In this document: piece by piece, positions 56,596-64,000 of the stretch
Numbering within the stretch: the stretch's first letter is position 1
How the letters are laid out: each line of letters opens with the position of its first letter
Assembly: GCF_003966755.1 (NCBI RefSeq)
Contig: NZ_AP018005.1
Location: 62,001-126,000, forward strand
From: Candidatus Rickettsiella viridis
GTDB lineage: Bacteria > Pseudomonadota > Gammaproteobacteria > Diplorickettsiales > Diplorickettsiaceae
Direction: 5' to 3'
Length of the DNA stretch: 64,000 nucleotides
Translations under genes and position numbers: made by a program
The notes under the pieces: generated by a model
The model's database searches: none
The model's input: only the letters and a program-made list of their open reading frames with translations
What the model was told of the DNA's origin: nothing

Positions 56596-57540
56596 ATGAC
56601 AACACCTAGTAATAGATTGGCGAAAAAAATAAATATAGTAGATCCGTTAAATGGAGTGTATGGATATTTTAATGATCCTAACTTTTATAATGAATCTAAA
56701 GAGGATGGGTCAACATTTAAGGTGGATTTTCCTCGTACCAGTGAGATTGAGCTTATTATTAACGGAGAATCTCAAATTCACCATAAAATATCTGATTCAG
56801 AAGTAGATAAAACAAATAACCAAAATGAATTTATAGATCTGTTAATGAAGCAAAGACCTGAGTTAGCACGTGTAATAATGCAAGAGTTAAATCAGTCGGG
56901 TGCTCTTTTTACTGCCAGGATCCTGATGGAAGGTTACTTTTTTAGGAGAGCTGCTATAGAGTCAAAAGATAAGCATCATCATTTTATTATTGATGTAGCT
57001 AATCAAGATGAAGTTTTTGTAAAAGAAACCATTATTTACAGATCGTTAAGCTTAGAGCCTACAGAGACTGCTCTCAATATAATTGCATCAGGTAATAGTT
57101 TAGAGGTTCATGGCTTTTTTTCTGAAGAGGAACAAAAAAAGCTAGAAAGCTATAGGAATTCCCGTAGAGTGCAAAGTAAGCTGAGATCGAAGGATGATGA
57201 CGGCGCACAAGAGTTAGTGCTTTCTGAGGGGCAACCGCTTTCTTTGACTGTTCAATATGCACTTCGTTACTGTGAGAAAACAGGTACTTATGAGATGAAA
57301 GTACCCTCTAAAGACGATATTACTTTAACGGTGCCAACAGAGTTAGCGAAGAGGTTGGTTTTTGATAATAAATGGACTATCGGTGATAAGATTTCCGAGT
57401 TTATCTTTAAACTTGTTGATGTATTCAAAAAACTTGTTATTGCTAAGGTAAGCGAGCGTACAGTGACAGAGCAGTCTAGGCCGGATCAGGCTAAACCAAG
57501 TGAAGAATCTCAAGCTTCTTCTTTTGCTCAAAGAATGTAA
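56596..57540 (+). CDS. Effector candidate with SSFAQRM tail
   Basis: 314 residues, unknown. No signal peptide or membrane span. Hydrophilic, with a run of basic/acidic repeats (EEEQKKLESYRNSRR about 176-190), ending RPDQAKPSEESQASSFAQRM. That tail shares SSFA[P/Q]RM with the protein at 50082-51242, and the Ser/Glu-rich stretch before it would fit a type IV secretion signal. AAAAGGAT lies 8-9 bases before the ATG. Confidence 0.72.
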   Translation: MTTPSNRLAKKINIVDPLNGVYGYFNDPNFYNESKEDGSTFKVDFPRTSEIELIINGESQIHHKISDSEVDKTNNQNEFIDLLMKQRPELARVIMQELNQSGALFTARILMEGYFFRRAAIESKDKHHHFIIDVANQDEVFVKETIIYRSLSLEPTETALNIIASGNSLEVHGFFSEEEQKKLESYRNSRRVQSKLRSKDDDGAQELVLSEGQPLSLTVQYALRYCEKTGTYEMKVPSKDDITLTVPTELAKRLVFDNKWTIGDKISEFIFKLVDVFKKLVIAKVSERTVTEQSRPDQAKPSEESQASSFAQRM

Positions 57541-57613
57541 TTCACCGCTCAGATTTTTGCAGTTTTTTATGTTAAAATAAACAAATTTTTTGTTTATTTG
57601 TGGAGTAAAGCCC

Positions 57614-59185
57614 ATGTCTTCTTCGCTTGATGCCGGCACTTTAGTTTCTGGTAAGTCCTATGTTGATTTAACGGTCGAACAATTAATTAATTTTGCTATT
57701 GAACGCAAAGAAGGCGTGATTGCAGCCAATGGCGCTTTGTCGGTTAGCACAGGGGAACGGACGGGACGTTCGCCTAAAGATAAGTTTATTGTCCAAGAAG
57801 CAAAGACTGAAAAAGACATTGATTGGGGGCCGGTTAACCAACCCATTGCGGAAGAGCATTTTCATGCGTTATGGCAGCGAGCCGAATCCTATGCGAAAGA
57901 AGTTGATTTATTTATTTCTAATCTACAGGTAGGCGCTGATCCAGACTACTACTTGCCGGTAAAAGTAATCACACAATATGCCTGGCACAATTTATTTGCT
58001 AGACAATTGTTTATTCGTCCTGAAAATTTTCATGGAAAAGCTAATAAAGCAGAGTGGACTATTCTAAGTCTTCCCGGTCTTAAAACAGATCCTCGGTGCG
58101 ATGGTGTGCATAGCGATGCAACGTTAATGCTTCATCTTAGTGAACGTAAAGTGTTGTTATGTGGTCATCGATATGCGGGTGAAATTAAAAAGGCCATGTT
58201 TTCTGTTTTAAATTATTTGCTACCTGCATCAGATGTTTTACCGATGCATTGTTCTGCAAACGTAGGAAAGCAGGGTGATGTGGCTTTATTTTTTGGTTTA
58301 TCAGGCACAGGAAAGACCACCTTATCGGCCGATCCTGAACGTTATTTAATTGGTGATGATGAACACGGCTGGAGTGAGAACAGCGTCTTTAATTTTGAAG
58401 GTGGTTGCTACGCTAAATGTATTGATTTATCGAAAGAGCGCGAACCCGTTATTTGGAATGCGATACGTCATGGCGCTGTGATGGAAAATGTTGTATTAGA
58501 TCCTCACACCTTAGAGCCCGATTATAAAGATGCTAGCTTGACACAAAATACGCGGGTTGCTTATCCGCTGGATTTTATTTCTCTCCGTGTTCCGGAAAAT
58601 CGTGTAGAGCAGTTACCCAGCGCAGTCATTTTTTTAACTTGCGACTTATACGGTGTATTACCACCGGTAGCGCGGTTGAGCCATGAACAAGCTGCCTATT
58701 ATTTTTTAAGTGGGTATACGGCGCTCGTTGGTAGTACCGAGGTTGGACAAACAGAAGCAATTAAAACAACTTTTAGTACTTGTTTTGGCGCACCGTTTTT
58801 TCCACGTCCTGCGAAGGTTTATGCGGAACTACTCATAAAGCGTTTAAAAAACAGCGATGCAAACGTTTATCTTGTGAATACAGGTTGGACAGGTGGTGCA
58901 TATGGCCAAGGCCGGCGTTTTCCTATTCCGGTAACGCGCGCCATTATTCAAGCTATTTTAAGCGATGAAATGAAAACAGCTGAATATACTACTTTACCAG
59001 GTTTTAATTTTGCTATTCCTAAAAATCTGAAAGACATTGATGCTTGCTTATTAGATCCAAGGCAAACCTGGGATGACATAGCGGCTTATGATTACAAGAC
59101 AAAAGAGTTAATCGCTAAATTTATTGATAACTTTAAGAAGTTTGAAGTCAGTAAAGAAATCCGCGACGCAGGACCGGTTCTATAG
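57614..59185 (+). CDS. pckA: Phosphoenolpyruvate carboxykinase (ATP)
   Basis: 523 residues from ATG 57614 (GGAG at 57602-57605). Oxaloacetate to PEP, the entry to gluconeogenesis, consistent with growth on amino acids. [13 protein letters not shown] (about 40-52), [16 protein letters not shown] (about 225-240, kinase P-loop), IGDDEHGW and [17 protein letters not shown]. Length fits the ATP-type enzyme (E. coli 540). Confidence 0.95.
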   Translation: MSSSLDAGTLVSGKSYVDLTVEQLINFAIERKEGVIAANGALSVSTGERTGRSPKDKFIVQEAKTEKDIDWGPVNQPIAEEHFHALWQRAESYAKEVDLFISNLQVGADPDYYLPVKVITQYAWHNLFARQLFIRPENFHGKANKAEWTILSLPGLKTDPRCDGVHSDATLMLHLSERKVLLCGHRYAGEIKKAMFSVLNYLLPASDVLPMHCSANVGKQGDVALFFGLSGTGKTTLSADPERYLIGDDEHGWSENSVFNFEGGCYAKCIDLSKEREPVIWNAIRHGAVMENVVLDPHTLEPDYKDASLTQNTRVAYPLDFISLRVPENRVEQLPSAVIFLTCDLYGVLPPVARLSHEQAAYYFLSGYTALVGSTEVGQTEAIKTTFSTCFGAPFFPRPAKVYAELLIKRLKNSDANVYLVNTGWTGGAYGQGRRFPIPVTRAIIQAILSDEMKTAEYTTLPGFNFAIPKNLKDIDACLLDPRQTWDDIAAYDYKTKELIAKFIDNFKKFEVSKEIRDAGPVL

Positions 59186-59243
59186 AGATAAAATCCTTTG
59201 GAGAAATAGTTAAGGGTTAAGCACAAAGTTTTTAAAGTAAGCG

Positions 59244-60101
59244 CTATTGGTTTTCAAATTCTTCTGCTAGCGCTTCAGCGCGTTGTTTCGCAGCTAGCAT
59301 GGCCTTTTTGATTAATTCACGGAAGTTAGCTTGCTCTAAAACATTTAAAGCAGCTTGGGTTGTGCCGCCACGTGAAGTGACATTTTGCCTTAATTGCTCT
59401 ATGGATTCTTTCCCCTCGCTTTCAATTGCCATACGAGCAGCGCCCAGTGCTGTTTTCTGACTTAATAAAGATGCGGTTTCTTTAGATAAACCTAATTCAG
59501 TACCCGCATTTTGTAAGGCTTCGATGAGTAAAAAAAAGTAAGCGGGGCCACTGCCTGATAAGGCAGCAACGATATCTATTTCTTCTTCTTGCTTGCACCA
59601 TACAACGATTCCTACACTGCGGAATAGCGCTTCAGCAGCATCTTTTTGTATGGATGAACAATGACGATTAGGAAATAGCCCGGTCGTGCCGGAGCCTAGC
59701 AATGCAGGGGTATTAGGCATGCAGCGAATGATAGAGATACTAGCATCTTGTAGATAGTTATGAATGGTTTTTAAGTTGATGCCTACCGCAAGAGAAATAA
59801 TCAACGGTTTTTTTTCTCGAATCAGATCGGCCATCTCTGTGGCCACTTCTTTTAGAATCTGTGGCTTTACGGCCAGTACTAGCACATCAGCGGCGTTGGC
59901 TACTAAACGGTTATCGGTACTGGTATGAATCTTTAGTTTTTTTAAGTGATCAAGCAATGTTACATTGGTATTGCTTGCCCAAATATTATTTGCATCGTAA
60001 CCATTATTTAATAAACCTCGGATGAGGCTATTGGCCATATTGCCTGCGCCAATGAAAGCGATGTTCTTCGTACTAGAATTTTCGACTGTGTTGCTATTCA
60101 A
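59244..60101 (-). CDS. proC: Pyrroline-5-carboxylate reductase with repeat-encoded start
   Basis: Last step of proline synthesis. FIGAGNMANSLIRGL is the NAD(P)-binding start, ALSGSGPAYFFLLIEALQNAG (about 178-198) the conserved signature, TSRGGTTQAALNVLE the C-terminal loop. The first 13 codons (MNSNTVENSSTKN) are repeat copy J; start is TTG 60101 with GAGG 8 bases upstream, both supplied by the repeat. The next in-frame ATG lies inside the nucleotide-binding motif, so a repeat-derived start is needed. 285 residues. Confidence 0.93.
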   Translation of the reverse strand: MNSNTVENSSTKNIAFIGAGNMANSLIRGLLNNGYDANNIWASNTNVTLLDHLKKLKIHTSTDNRLVANAADVLVLAVKPQILKEVATEMADLIREKKPLIISLAVGINLKTIHNYLQDASISIIRCMPNTPALLGSGTTGLFPNRHCSSIQKDAAEALFRSVGIVVWCKQEEEIDIVAALSGSGPAYFFLLIEALQNAGTELGLSKETASLLSQKTALGAARMAIESEGKESIEQLRQNVTSRGGTTQAALNVLEQANFRELIKKAMLAAKQRAEALAEEFENQ

Positions 60102-60115
60102 TTCGTAATCCTCAT
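60062..60115 (+). repeat. Dispersed palindromic repeat, copy J (half copy at proC start)
   Basis: Only the left half remains (TTCTTCGTACTAGAATTTTC to GTAATCCTCAT), fused to proC. The copy is diverged from consensus but keeps GAGG-N8-TTG and the open frame. The right half, including the consensus ATG, is gone; murU begins right beside it. Confidence 0.88.
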
Positions 60116-60116
60116 A

Positions 60117-60794
60117 CTATTTATTTTCCTGCTTCAGGTAGCTATCAAGACGTGTTAATTCACTCAATGTTCCAACATTAAACCAGCTACCCCGATAGTG
60201 TTCACCGGTTATTTTTTTTTCATTAATGCGTTTATGGAATATATCGGATAGTGGAAAGGTCTGGGGTTTGCAGTCTTTAAAAAGATCAGGATGATAAATA
60301 CCAAGGTTAGCAAAGGTAAATTTAGGGAATCCGTTCAAATCCAATAATTTATTTGGTAAAAGGTGAAAATCGCCTTTGGGATGAAAATTGGGATTATCGA
60401 CTAAAATGAGATGTGCTTGAGCTGAACCAAGTTTATGTTGTGATAACTTTTCTAGTGGGTACTCTGTCCAGATATCTGCACTGATGACAAGAAAAGGATC
60501 TTCACCTAAAAAAGGCAGTGCTTGGCAAATTCCCCCGCCTGTTTCAAGCGCAGAGGGTTCAAAGGAGTATTCTAGATTTACACCATAATGATGTCCGTTC
60601 CCTAAAGCATCTATGATTTGTTTTGCGCGATAAGAAACATTAATCACAATATCTTTTAGGCCCGCGTCGGCTAGCTTTAGTAATTGATGCACAATAAAAG
60701 GTTTATTTGCAATCGGAAGTAAGGGTTTGGGTATTTCATCTGTTAAAGGCCGCATGCGCGAGCCTCGACCCGCGGCAAGTATCATGGCTTTCAT
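60117..60794 (-). CDS. murU: N-acetylmuramate 1-phosphate uridylyltransferase
   Basis: 225-residue nucleotidyltransferase: MILAAGRGSRMRPLTDEIPKPLLPI (4-28), then ALETGGGICQALPFLGEDPFLVISADIWTEY with the metal-binding Asp. Makes UDP-MurNAc from MurNAc-1-phosphate. It pairs with amgK, 4 bp upstream, as in the MurU/AmgK peptidoglycan recycling route that bypasses de novo synthesis of UDP-MurNAc. Confidence 0.88.
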   Translation of the reverse strand: MKAMILAAGRGSRMRPLTDEIPKPLLPIANKPFIVHQLLKLADAGLKDIVINVSYRAKQIIDALGNGHHYGVNLEYSFEPSALETGGGICQALPFLGEDPFLVISADIWTEYPLEKLSQHKLGSAQAHLILVDNPNFHPKGDFHLLPNKLLDLNGFPKFTFANLGIYHPDLFKDCKPQTFPLSDIFHKRINEKKITGEHYRGSWFNVGTLSELTRLDSYLKQENK

Positions 60795-60798
60795 GTTT

Positions 60799-61797
60799 TT
60801 ATGTCTCGCTCAGTTTATTGTGGATATTGGGTAATAAGTGTTTTAATTCAATGAGCTCAGGGTATTTTTCACAGACCTGTTGCAAGTAGCGTAGAAGGCG
60901 GTCTGTGCTAGCAAGGTATTGGGGTTTATTATCTCGATAACAAAGGCGTGCAAAAATACCTAACACTTTTAAATGTCGTTGCACGCCTATTAAATCAAAC
61001 CAGCGAATAAATTCTTCGCTAGAAAGCGAATGCTTGGGTAGTAGCATATCGCGAAAATTTAATGCCCACTTTTCAACGTGGGGTTCTGGCCAATCAATAT
61101 AAGCGTCTCGTAGTAAAGAAACGGCATCATAAGTAATAGGACCATAGATCGCATCTTGAAAATCTAATATACCTACTTTTTTTTTATCGATTAATAATAA
61201 ATTACGTGAATGATAATCCCGATGCACACAGACACGAGGTTGTTTAAGAGCGGAAGTAATCAATAATTGAAAAATTTTTTCAAGCGAAGCGCTAAACTGA
61301 GCTGTTATGTTCAGTTTTAGGTGCTTGCTTAAAAACCAATCGGGAAATAAGTTTAATTCAGTACGAATAAATTTTTCGTCAAATAAGCCTAAGGGTTGAT
61401 GATTAGCTAGTTTTGGCTCACAAGCTTGGATTTGGGGAATAACAGCTAGAGCACGTGTGTATAAGCCATCCGCGGTTTCTGTATTTAATAGGTTTAAATA
61501 CAGATCATTCCCTAGGTCACTTAATAGGATAAGCCCCTGTTCTAGATGATAGTTAAGAATTTCTGGTGCGTTGATGCCCTGGCCAGTGAAGTCTTTAGCA
61601 ATTGAGATAAATGCGGTTATATCTTCTTTATCGGGAGGCGCAAACATGACAATATGGCTGTTATTATTCATCTGCACTCGAAAGTATTGGCGAAAACTTG
61701 CTTCATTGACTAAGGGTTGTAATTCGAAGTCGCGTAGTGAACACGCTGTCTCTAACCAGCTTTTTAGCGTGTTTAATTTGTTCGTAGCAGTAGGCAT
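60799..61797 (-). CDS. amgK: N-acetylmuramate/N-acetylglucosamine kinase
   Basis: 332-residue APH-fold kinase. CVHRDYHSRNLLL (about 191-203; catalytic Brenner motif HxDxxxxN) and VGILDFQDAIYGP (about 208-220; metal Asp). Phosphorylates anhydro-free MurNAc at C1; the product is used by MurU next door. The pairing gives the specific assignment; alone it would only be an aminoglycoside-phosphotransferase-type kinase. Confidence 0.88.
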   Translation of the reverse strand: MPTATNKLNTLKSWLETACSLRDFELQPLVNEASFRQYFRVQMNNNSHIVMFAPPDKEDITAFISIAKDFTGQGINAPEILNYHLEQGLILLSDLGNDLYLNLLNTETADGLYTRALAVIPQIQACEPKLANHQPLGLFDEKFIRTELNLFPDWFLSKHLKLNITAQFSASLEKIFQLLITSALKQPRVCVHRDYHSRNLLLIDKKKVGILDFQDAIYGPITYDAVSLLRDAYIDWPEPHVEKWALNFRDMLLPKHSLSSEEFIRWFDLIGVQRHLKVLGIFARLCYRDNKPQYLASTDRLLRYLQQVCEKYPELIELKHLLPNIHNKLSET

Positions 61798-62004
61798 GAA
61801 GTTGACTCTTCTAAACCAGATTTATAGGTTTATTACACGAAGGCTGATTCTTTGTAAATAGTTAGTATATTGATGATATAGTTTACAATGGAACTGACTT
61901 GATTATCTACAAGCTTCCCCAGTAGTATATTGTTGGAAGTTTGCTTGACTCTATTTTTGCAGCGGGAAGTATTTTTCTTCGTCTAGAATAAGGTGGAATC
62001 GGAT

Positions 62005-62880
62005 ATGTTTCATGGCAGTATGGTCGCATTGTTAACGCCTATGCGTGAAAATGGAGATATTGATTATCTCTGTTTACGTCATTTGGTTGATTGGCATGTT
62101 GCACAAGGTACAGATGCTATTCTCGTGATGGGAACGACTGGCGAGCCTGCGACACTGAGCGCCGAAGAGAAAGAAAACGTTATTAAAACGGTTGTAGAAC
62201 AAGTTCATGGCCGTATTCCTGTTATTGCGGGTACTGGGACAAATTCTACGCAAAGTAGTATTGACCAAACGCGAAAGGCTATGGAAATAGGGGTTCAAGC
62301 GTGTTTGCTAGTAACGCCTTACTATAATTGTCCCACTCAAGAAGGTCTTTACCAGCATTACCGTTCAATTGCTGAAAAAGTACCTATTCCACAGATTCTT
62401 TATAATATCCCAAAGCGCACGGGCGTTGATTTGTTGCCTGAAACGGTTTCTAGGCTTGCGGGTATTGCTAACATTGTGGGGATAAAAGAAGGGCGACCTG
62501 CTTGTGCCAAGGCTATTATTGAATATTGCGGTACCAATATTGATATTTATAGTGGTGATGATAATGCCGCATTAGAAATTATACGTTTGGGTGGCAAAGG
62601 GGTTGTTTCAGTATTAGCTAATTTACTGCCCAAGGCAGTGCACGAGCTTTGTGAGACCGCAAGAAATGCAGATTGGGACAAGGAGGAAGCATTAGAGCAA
62701 CAACTTCGGCCTTTTTACGGGGATTTATTTGTGGAAACAAATCCCATTCCAGTTAAATGGTTAGCAGCAGAACATAAACTAATTCCAACCCCGCATCTGC
62801 GTTTACCGTTGACGACCTTATCATCGGAGCAGCAAACAAATTTAAAACCGTTGCTAAACCGCCTGACGACTTTTACTTAA
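62005..62880 (+). CDS. dapA: 4-hydroxy-tetrahydrodipicolinate synthase
   Basis: First committed step of lysine/diaminopimelate synthesis. 291 residues from ATG 62005 (AAGGTGG upstream); a GTG at 62993-style position 61993 gives four extra residues. GTTGEPATLS (about 43-52), YYNCPTQEGLY, YNIPKRTGVDL (about 133-143, catalytic Tyr), and IVGIKEG (about 158-164, Schiff-base Lys). A bamC-like gene follows 10 bp later. Confidence 0.95.
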   Translation: MFHGSMVALLTPMRENGDIDYLCLRHLVDWHVAQGTDAILVMGTTGEPATLSAEEKENVIKTVVEQVHGRIPVIAGTGTNSTQSSIDQTRKAMEIGVQACLLVTPYYNCPTQEGLYQHYRSIAEKVPIPQILYNIPKRTGVDLLPETVSRLAGIANIVGIKEGRPACAKAIIEYCGTNIDIYSGDDNAALEIIRLGGKGVVSVLANLLPKAVHELCETARNADWDKEEALEQQLRPFYGDLFVETNPIPVKWLAAEHKLIPTPHLRLPLTTLSSEQQTNLKPLLNRLTTFT

Positions 62881-62890
62881 ATAAAGCACT

Positions 62891-63118
62891 ATGAAGTTAT
62901 CTTTTTTATTAATGTTAAGTTTTATTATTAGTTTAACTGGCTGTAGCTCGGTCAATAACTATCTCAAGACACGTAAATCTCAATATCTCTATAGCCAGGA
63001 TTCAGGGCCATTGAAAAAACCAAATAGCTTAAAAATAAAGCAAACTCGGTATATAATCCCTCAGGTAAATGCAGCACAGCCCAGGCAATTGCCTAATTTG
63101 TACCCGCCTACAGATTGA
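62891..63118 (+). CDS. BamC-like lipoprotein, reduced to the N-terminal segment
   Basis: 75 residues: signal peptide with lipobox LTGC (Cys at about 18), then a short Pro/Gln-rich tail. Immediately after dapA, where bamC (nlpB) lies in E. coli. The YLYSQDSGPLKKPNSLK segment resembles the unstructured N-terminal segment of BamC (YLxxxxxxPLxxP), which contacts BamD; both globular BamC domains are absent. Inferred to be a vestigial BamC; a different small lipoprotein is possible. Confidence 0.7.
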   Translation: MKLSFLLMLSFIISLTGCSSVNNYLKTRKSQYLYSQDSGPLKKPNSLKIKQTRYIIPQVNAAQPRQLPNLYPPTD

Positions 63119-63148
63119 GACGTGTCATCAAGGATAGTTTTTGATAAA

Positions 63149-63275
63149 TATATTCACAGCAGTTGGATTTTTGGCAAGGCGCCGCGAAAATGGAGCAACC
63201 GGAGTGTATAAAACATACATGAGGATTGCGAATTGAGCGGGAACGCAGCAAAAAATTCAAATGTGAAGAATATAC
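63149..63275 (-). repeat. Dispersed palindromic repeat, copy K (upstream of tRNA-Ser)
   Basis: Full length, inverted like copy I, with the left end 5 bp before the tRNA-Ser gene. The frame is open (HEDCELSGNAAKNSNVKN) although it leads into a tRNA and cannot be used for a protein fusion. ATG of the consensus is altered (ACATACATGAGG). Confidence 0.9.
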
Positions 63276-63280
63276 AGATT

Positions 63281-63371
63281 GGAGAGGTACCGAAGCGGCC
63301 ATAACGGCGCCGACTCGAAATCGGATGAGGATGCAAATCCTACGTGGGTTCGAATCCCACCCTCTCCGCCA
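63281..63371 (+). tRNA. tRNA-Ser (CGA)
   Basis: Acceptor GGAGAGG/CCTCTCC, D arm, anticodon loop CTCGAAA with anticodon CGA at 63316-63318, a long variable arm (GATGAGGATGCAAATCCTAC), T arm TGGG TTCGAAT CCCA and encoded CCA. Long variable arm and CGA identify a type II serine tRNA. Confidence 0.95.
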
Positions 63372-63385
63372 AGATTATTAAATCC

Positions 63386-63966
63386 CTATACCGTTGCTGT
63401 GGCTGTTTGAAATGGAATAGATGCAAGGGATGTGTATATTTGGTTATATTCCGTTTTTTTACTATCAAATAATACAATTTTATCTACTAGCATAGCACTA
63501 GCGTTTAATTTAAGTTCTTCTCGTATATTAGAGGTATGGTGGTGAACAATTCGACCTAATGTTAAATGAGGTAGGTAAGGTTTTGTTTCCGGCGAGAACC
63601 CTAAACTTCTTGCTACTTCTTCTAAGTAATAGGCCAGCTCAAAAAGCTCCGCAGTAGGAATGATATCAGCCGCAATAGCACGAGGTGCCGTGGGGGACGG
63701 GAAGAAACGAATATTATGTAATAGCAGTAAAAAAGGCTTAATTTTTTTATGGCTTTGTGTGTGCCCTCGGCAAGTGCGGCTATAAGAGAAGGTTCGGCGG
63801 GACCTAGAAAACGCAAGGTAACATGTAGATTGTCTGGGTGTACCCATCTAACACGATTTCCCCAAGGTTCATGTTTTAACTCATCAATCAGTTTAGATAA
63901 AGCGTCGCGCAGCTCTTTGTTTAGTTCAATGGCGAAAAATAAACGTAAAGGATCATGAGTGCTCAA
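63386..63966 (-). pseudogene. thpR: RNA 2',3'-cyclic phosphodiesterase (2H), frameshifted
   Basis: A 2H-family enzyme with HVTLRFLG (first HxTx) and HLTLGRI (second HxTx), but the two lie in different frames. The break is in the A7 run on the coding strand (63742-63748): one more A would restore KKIKPFLLL after THKAIK. Start is TTG 63966 with AAGGAAG 6 bases upstream. A sequencing error in the homopolymer, or a recent disabling mutation, are both possible. Confidence 0.8.
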
Positions 63967-64000
63967 GTGTAGCTTCCTTACTAAAGACTATGACATTTAA

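Noticed and set aside
3629-63275. Identity of the repeat with Rickettsia palindromic elements
   Set aside because: The concept is similar, but I recall no sequence match, and these copies sit at gene starts with one polarity instead of inside coding regions.
1-64000. CRISPR arrays, prophage or integrative element
   Set aside because: No regularly spaced repeats, cas, integrase, phage structural genes or transposase were seen; the repeat copies are dispersed, not arrayed.

Overview
This AT-rich 64 kb window looks like chromosome of an intracellular gammaproteobacterium of the order Legionellales, most like the Coxiellaceae (Rickettsiella/Diplorickettsia type). The reasons are gammaproteobacterial housekeeping genes in partly E. 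coli-like order (tolC/nudF/parE, a rhodanese gene-grxC-secB, dapA followed by a bamC-like lipoprotein gene), a leucine dehydrogenase plus 2-oxoacid dehydrogenase operon, several large proteins without recognisable domains that look like secreted effectors, and broken genes caught in the process of decay. No database search was possible, so the taxonomic placement is inference.

Layout. 1-3.6 kb: sugar-acid genes (end of an SDR, mannonate dehydratase-like ManD) convergent with htpG. 3.8-6.5 kb: a four-gene minus-strand unit of an HTH/S24-like regulator, a VUT/YhhQ transporter, a Cupin_5 protein and an unknown. 6.8-14.6 kb: a lone receiver protein, an aromatic amino-acid permease, sufA-like/ptsO/DUF1460, pmbA, and rhodanese-grxC-secB-coaE. 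14.7-24.2 kb: effector-like proteins surrounding tolC-nudF-parE, including two paralogues whose upstream regions are also duplicated. 24.2-30.7 kb: methyltransferases, tRNA-Glu, carbonic anhydrase, a soluble RnfB-like protein, metG, mrp and dcd. 30.7-39.3 kb: an inverse-autotransporter-like protein, rsmA, the 2-oxoacid dehydrogenase and leucine dehydrogenase operon, and cca. 39.4-48.1 kb: an effector-like membrane protein, a possible secreted glycoside hydrolase, a dead FAD monooxygenase, psd and a nonsense-interrupted ATP-grasp/TPR-like gene. 48.3-64 kb: thioesterase, gloB, two effector-like proteins, folB, mutS-pssA, trpS, pckA, proC, murU-amgK, dapA-bamC-like, tRNA-Ser and a frameshifted thpR.

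The most unusual feature is a dispersed repeat of about 100-130 bp with imperfect terminal inverted repeats, present in eleven full, partial or miniature copies. Nearly all gene-proximal copies lie just upstream of a gene start with the same end facing the gene. That end carries an ATG, a GAGG Shine-Dalgarno-like motif, a TTG eight bases further on, and a reading frame (consensus [20 protein letters not shown]) open in all ten copies that retain it. In metG, proC and the dead monooxygenase the frame runs directly into the gene, and in metG and proC no other start precedes essential motifs. The repeat therefore appears to have replaced the native start region, acting as a portable translation-start cassette. 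It resembles Rickettsia palindromic elements in concept, but it caps N-termini rather than inserting internally.

Other points of interest are a shared C-terminal SSFA[P/Q]RM motif in two otherwise unrelated effector candidates, a possible His-Gly...Cys dyad in one of them, a BamC reduced to its lipid anchor and N-terminal tail, a rhodanese without its catalytic cysteine, and several broken genes that suggest ongoing reductive evolution.
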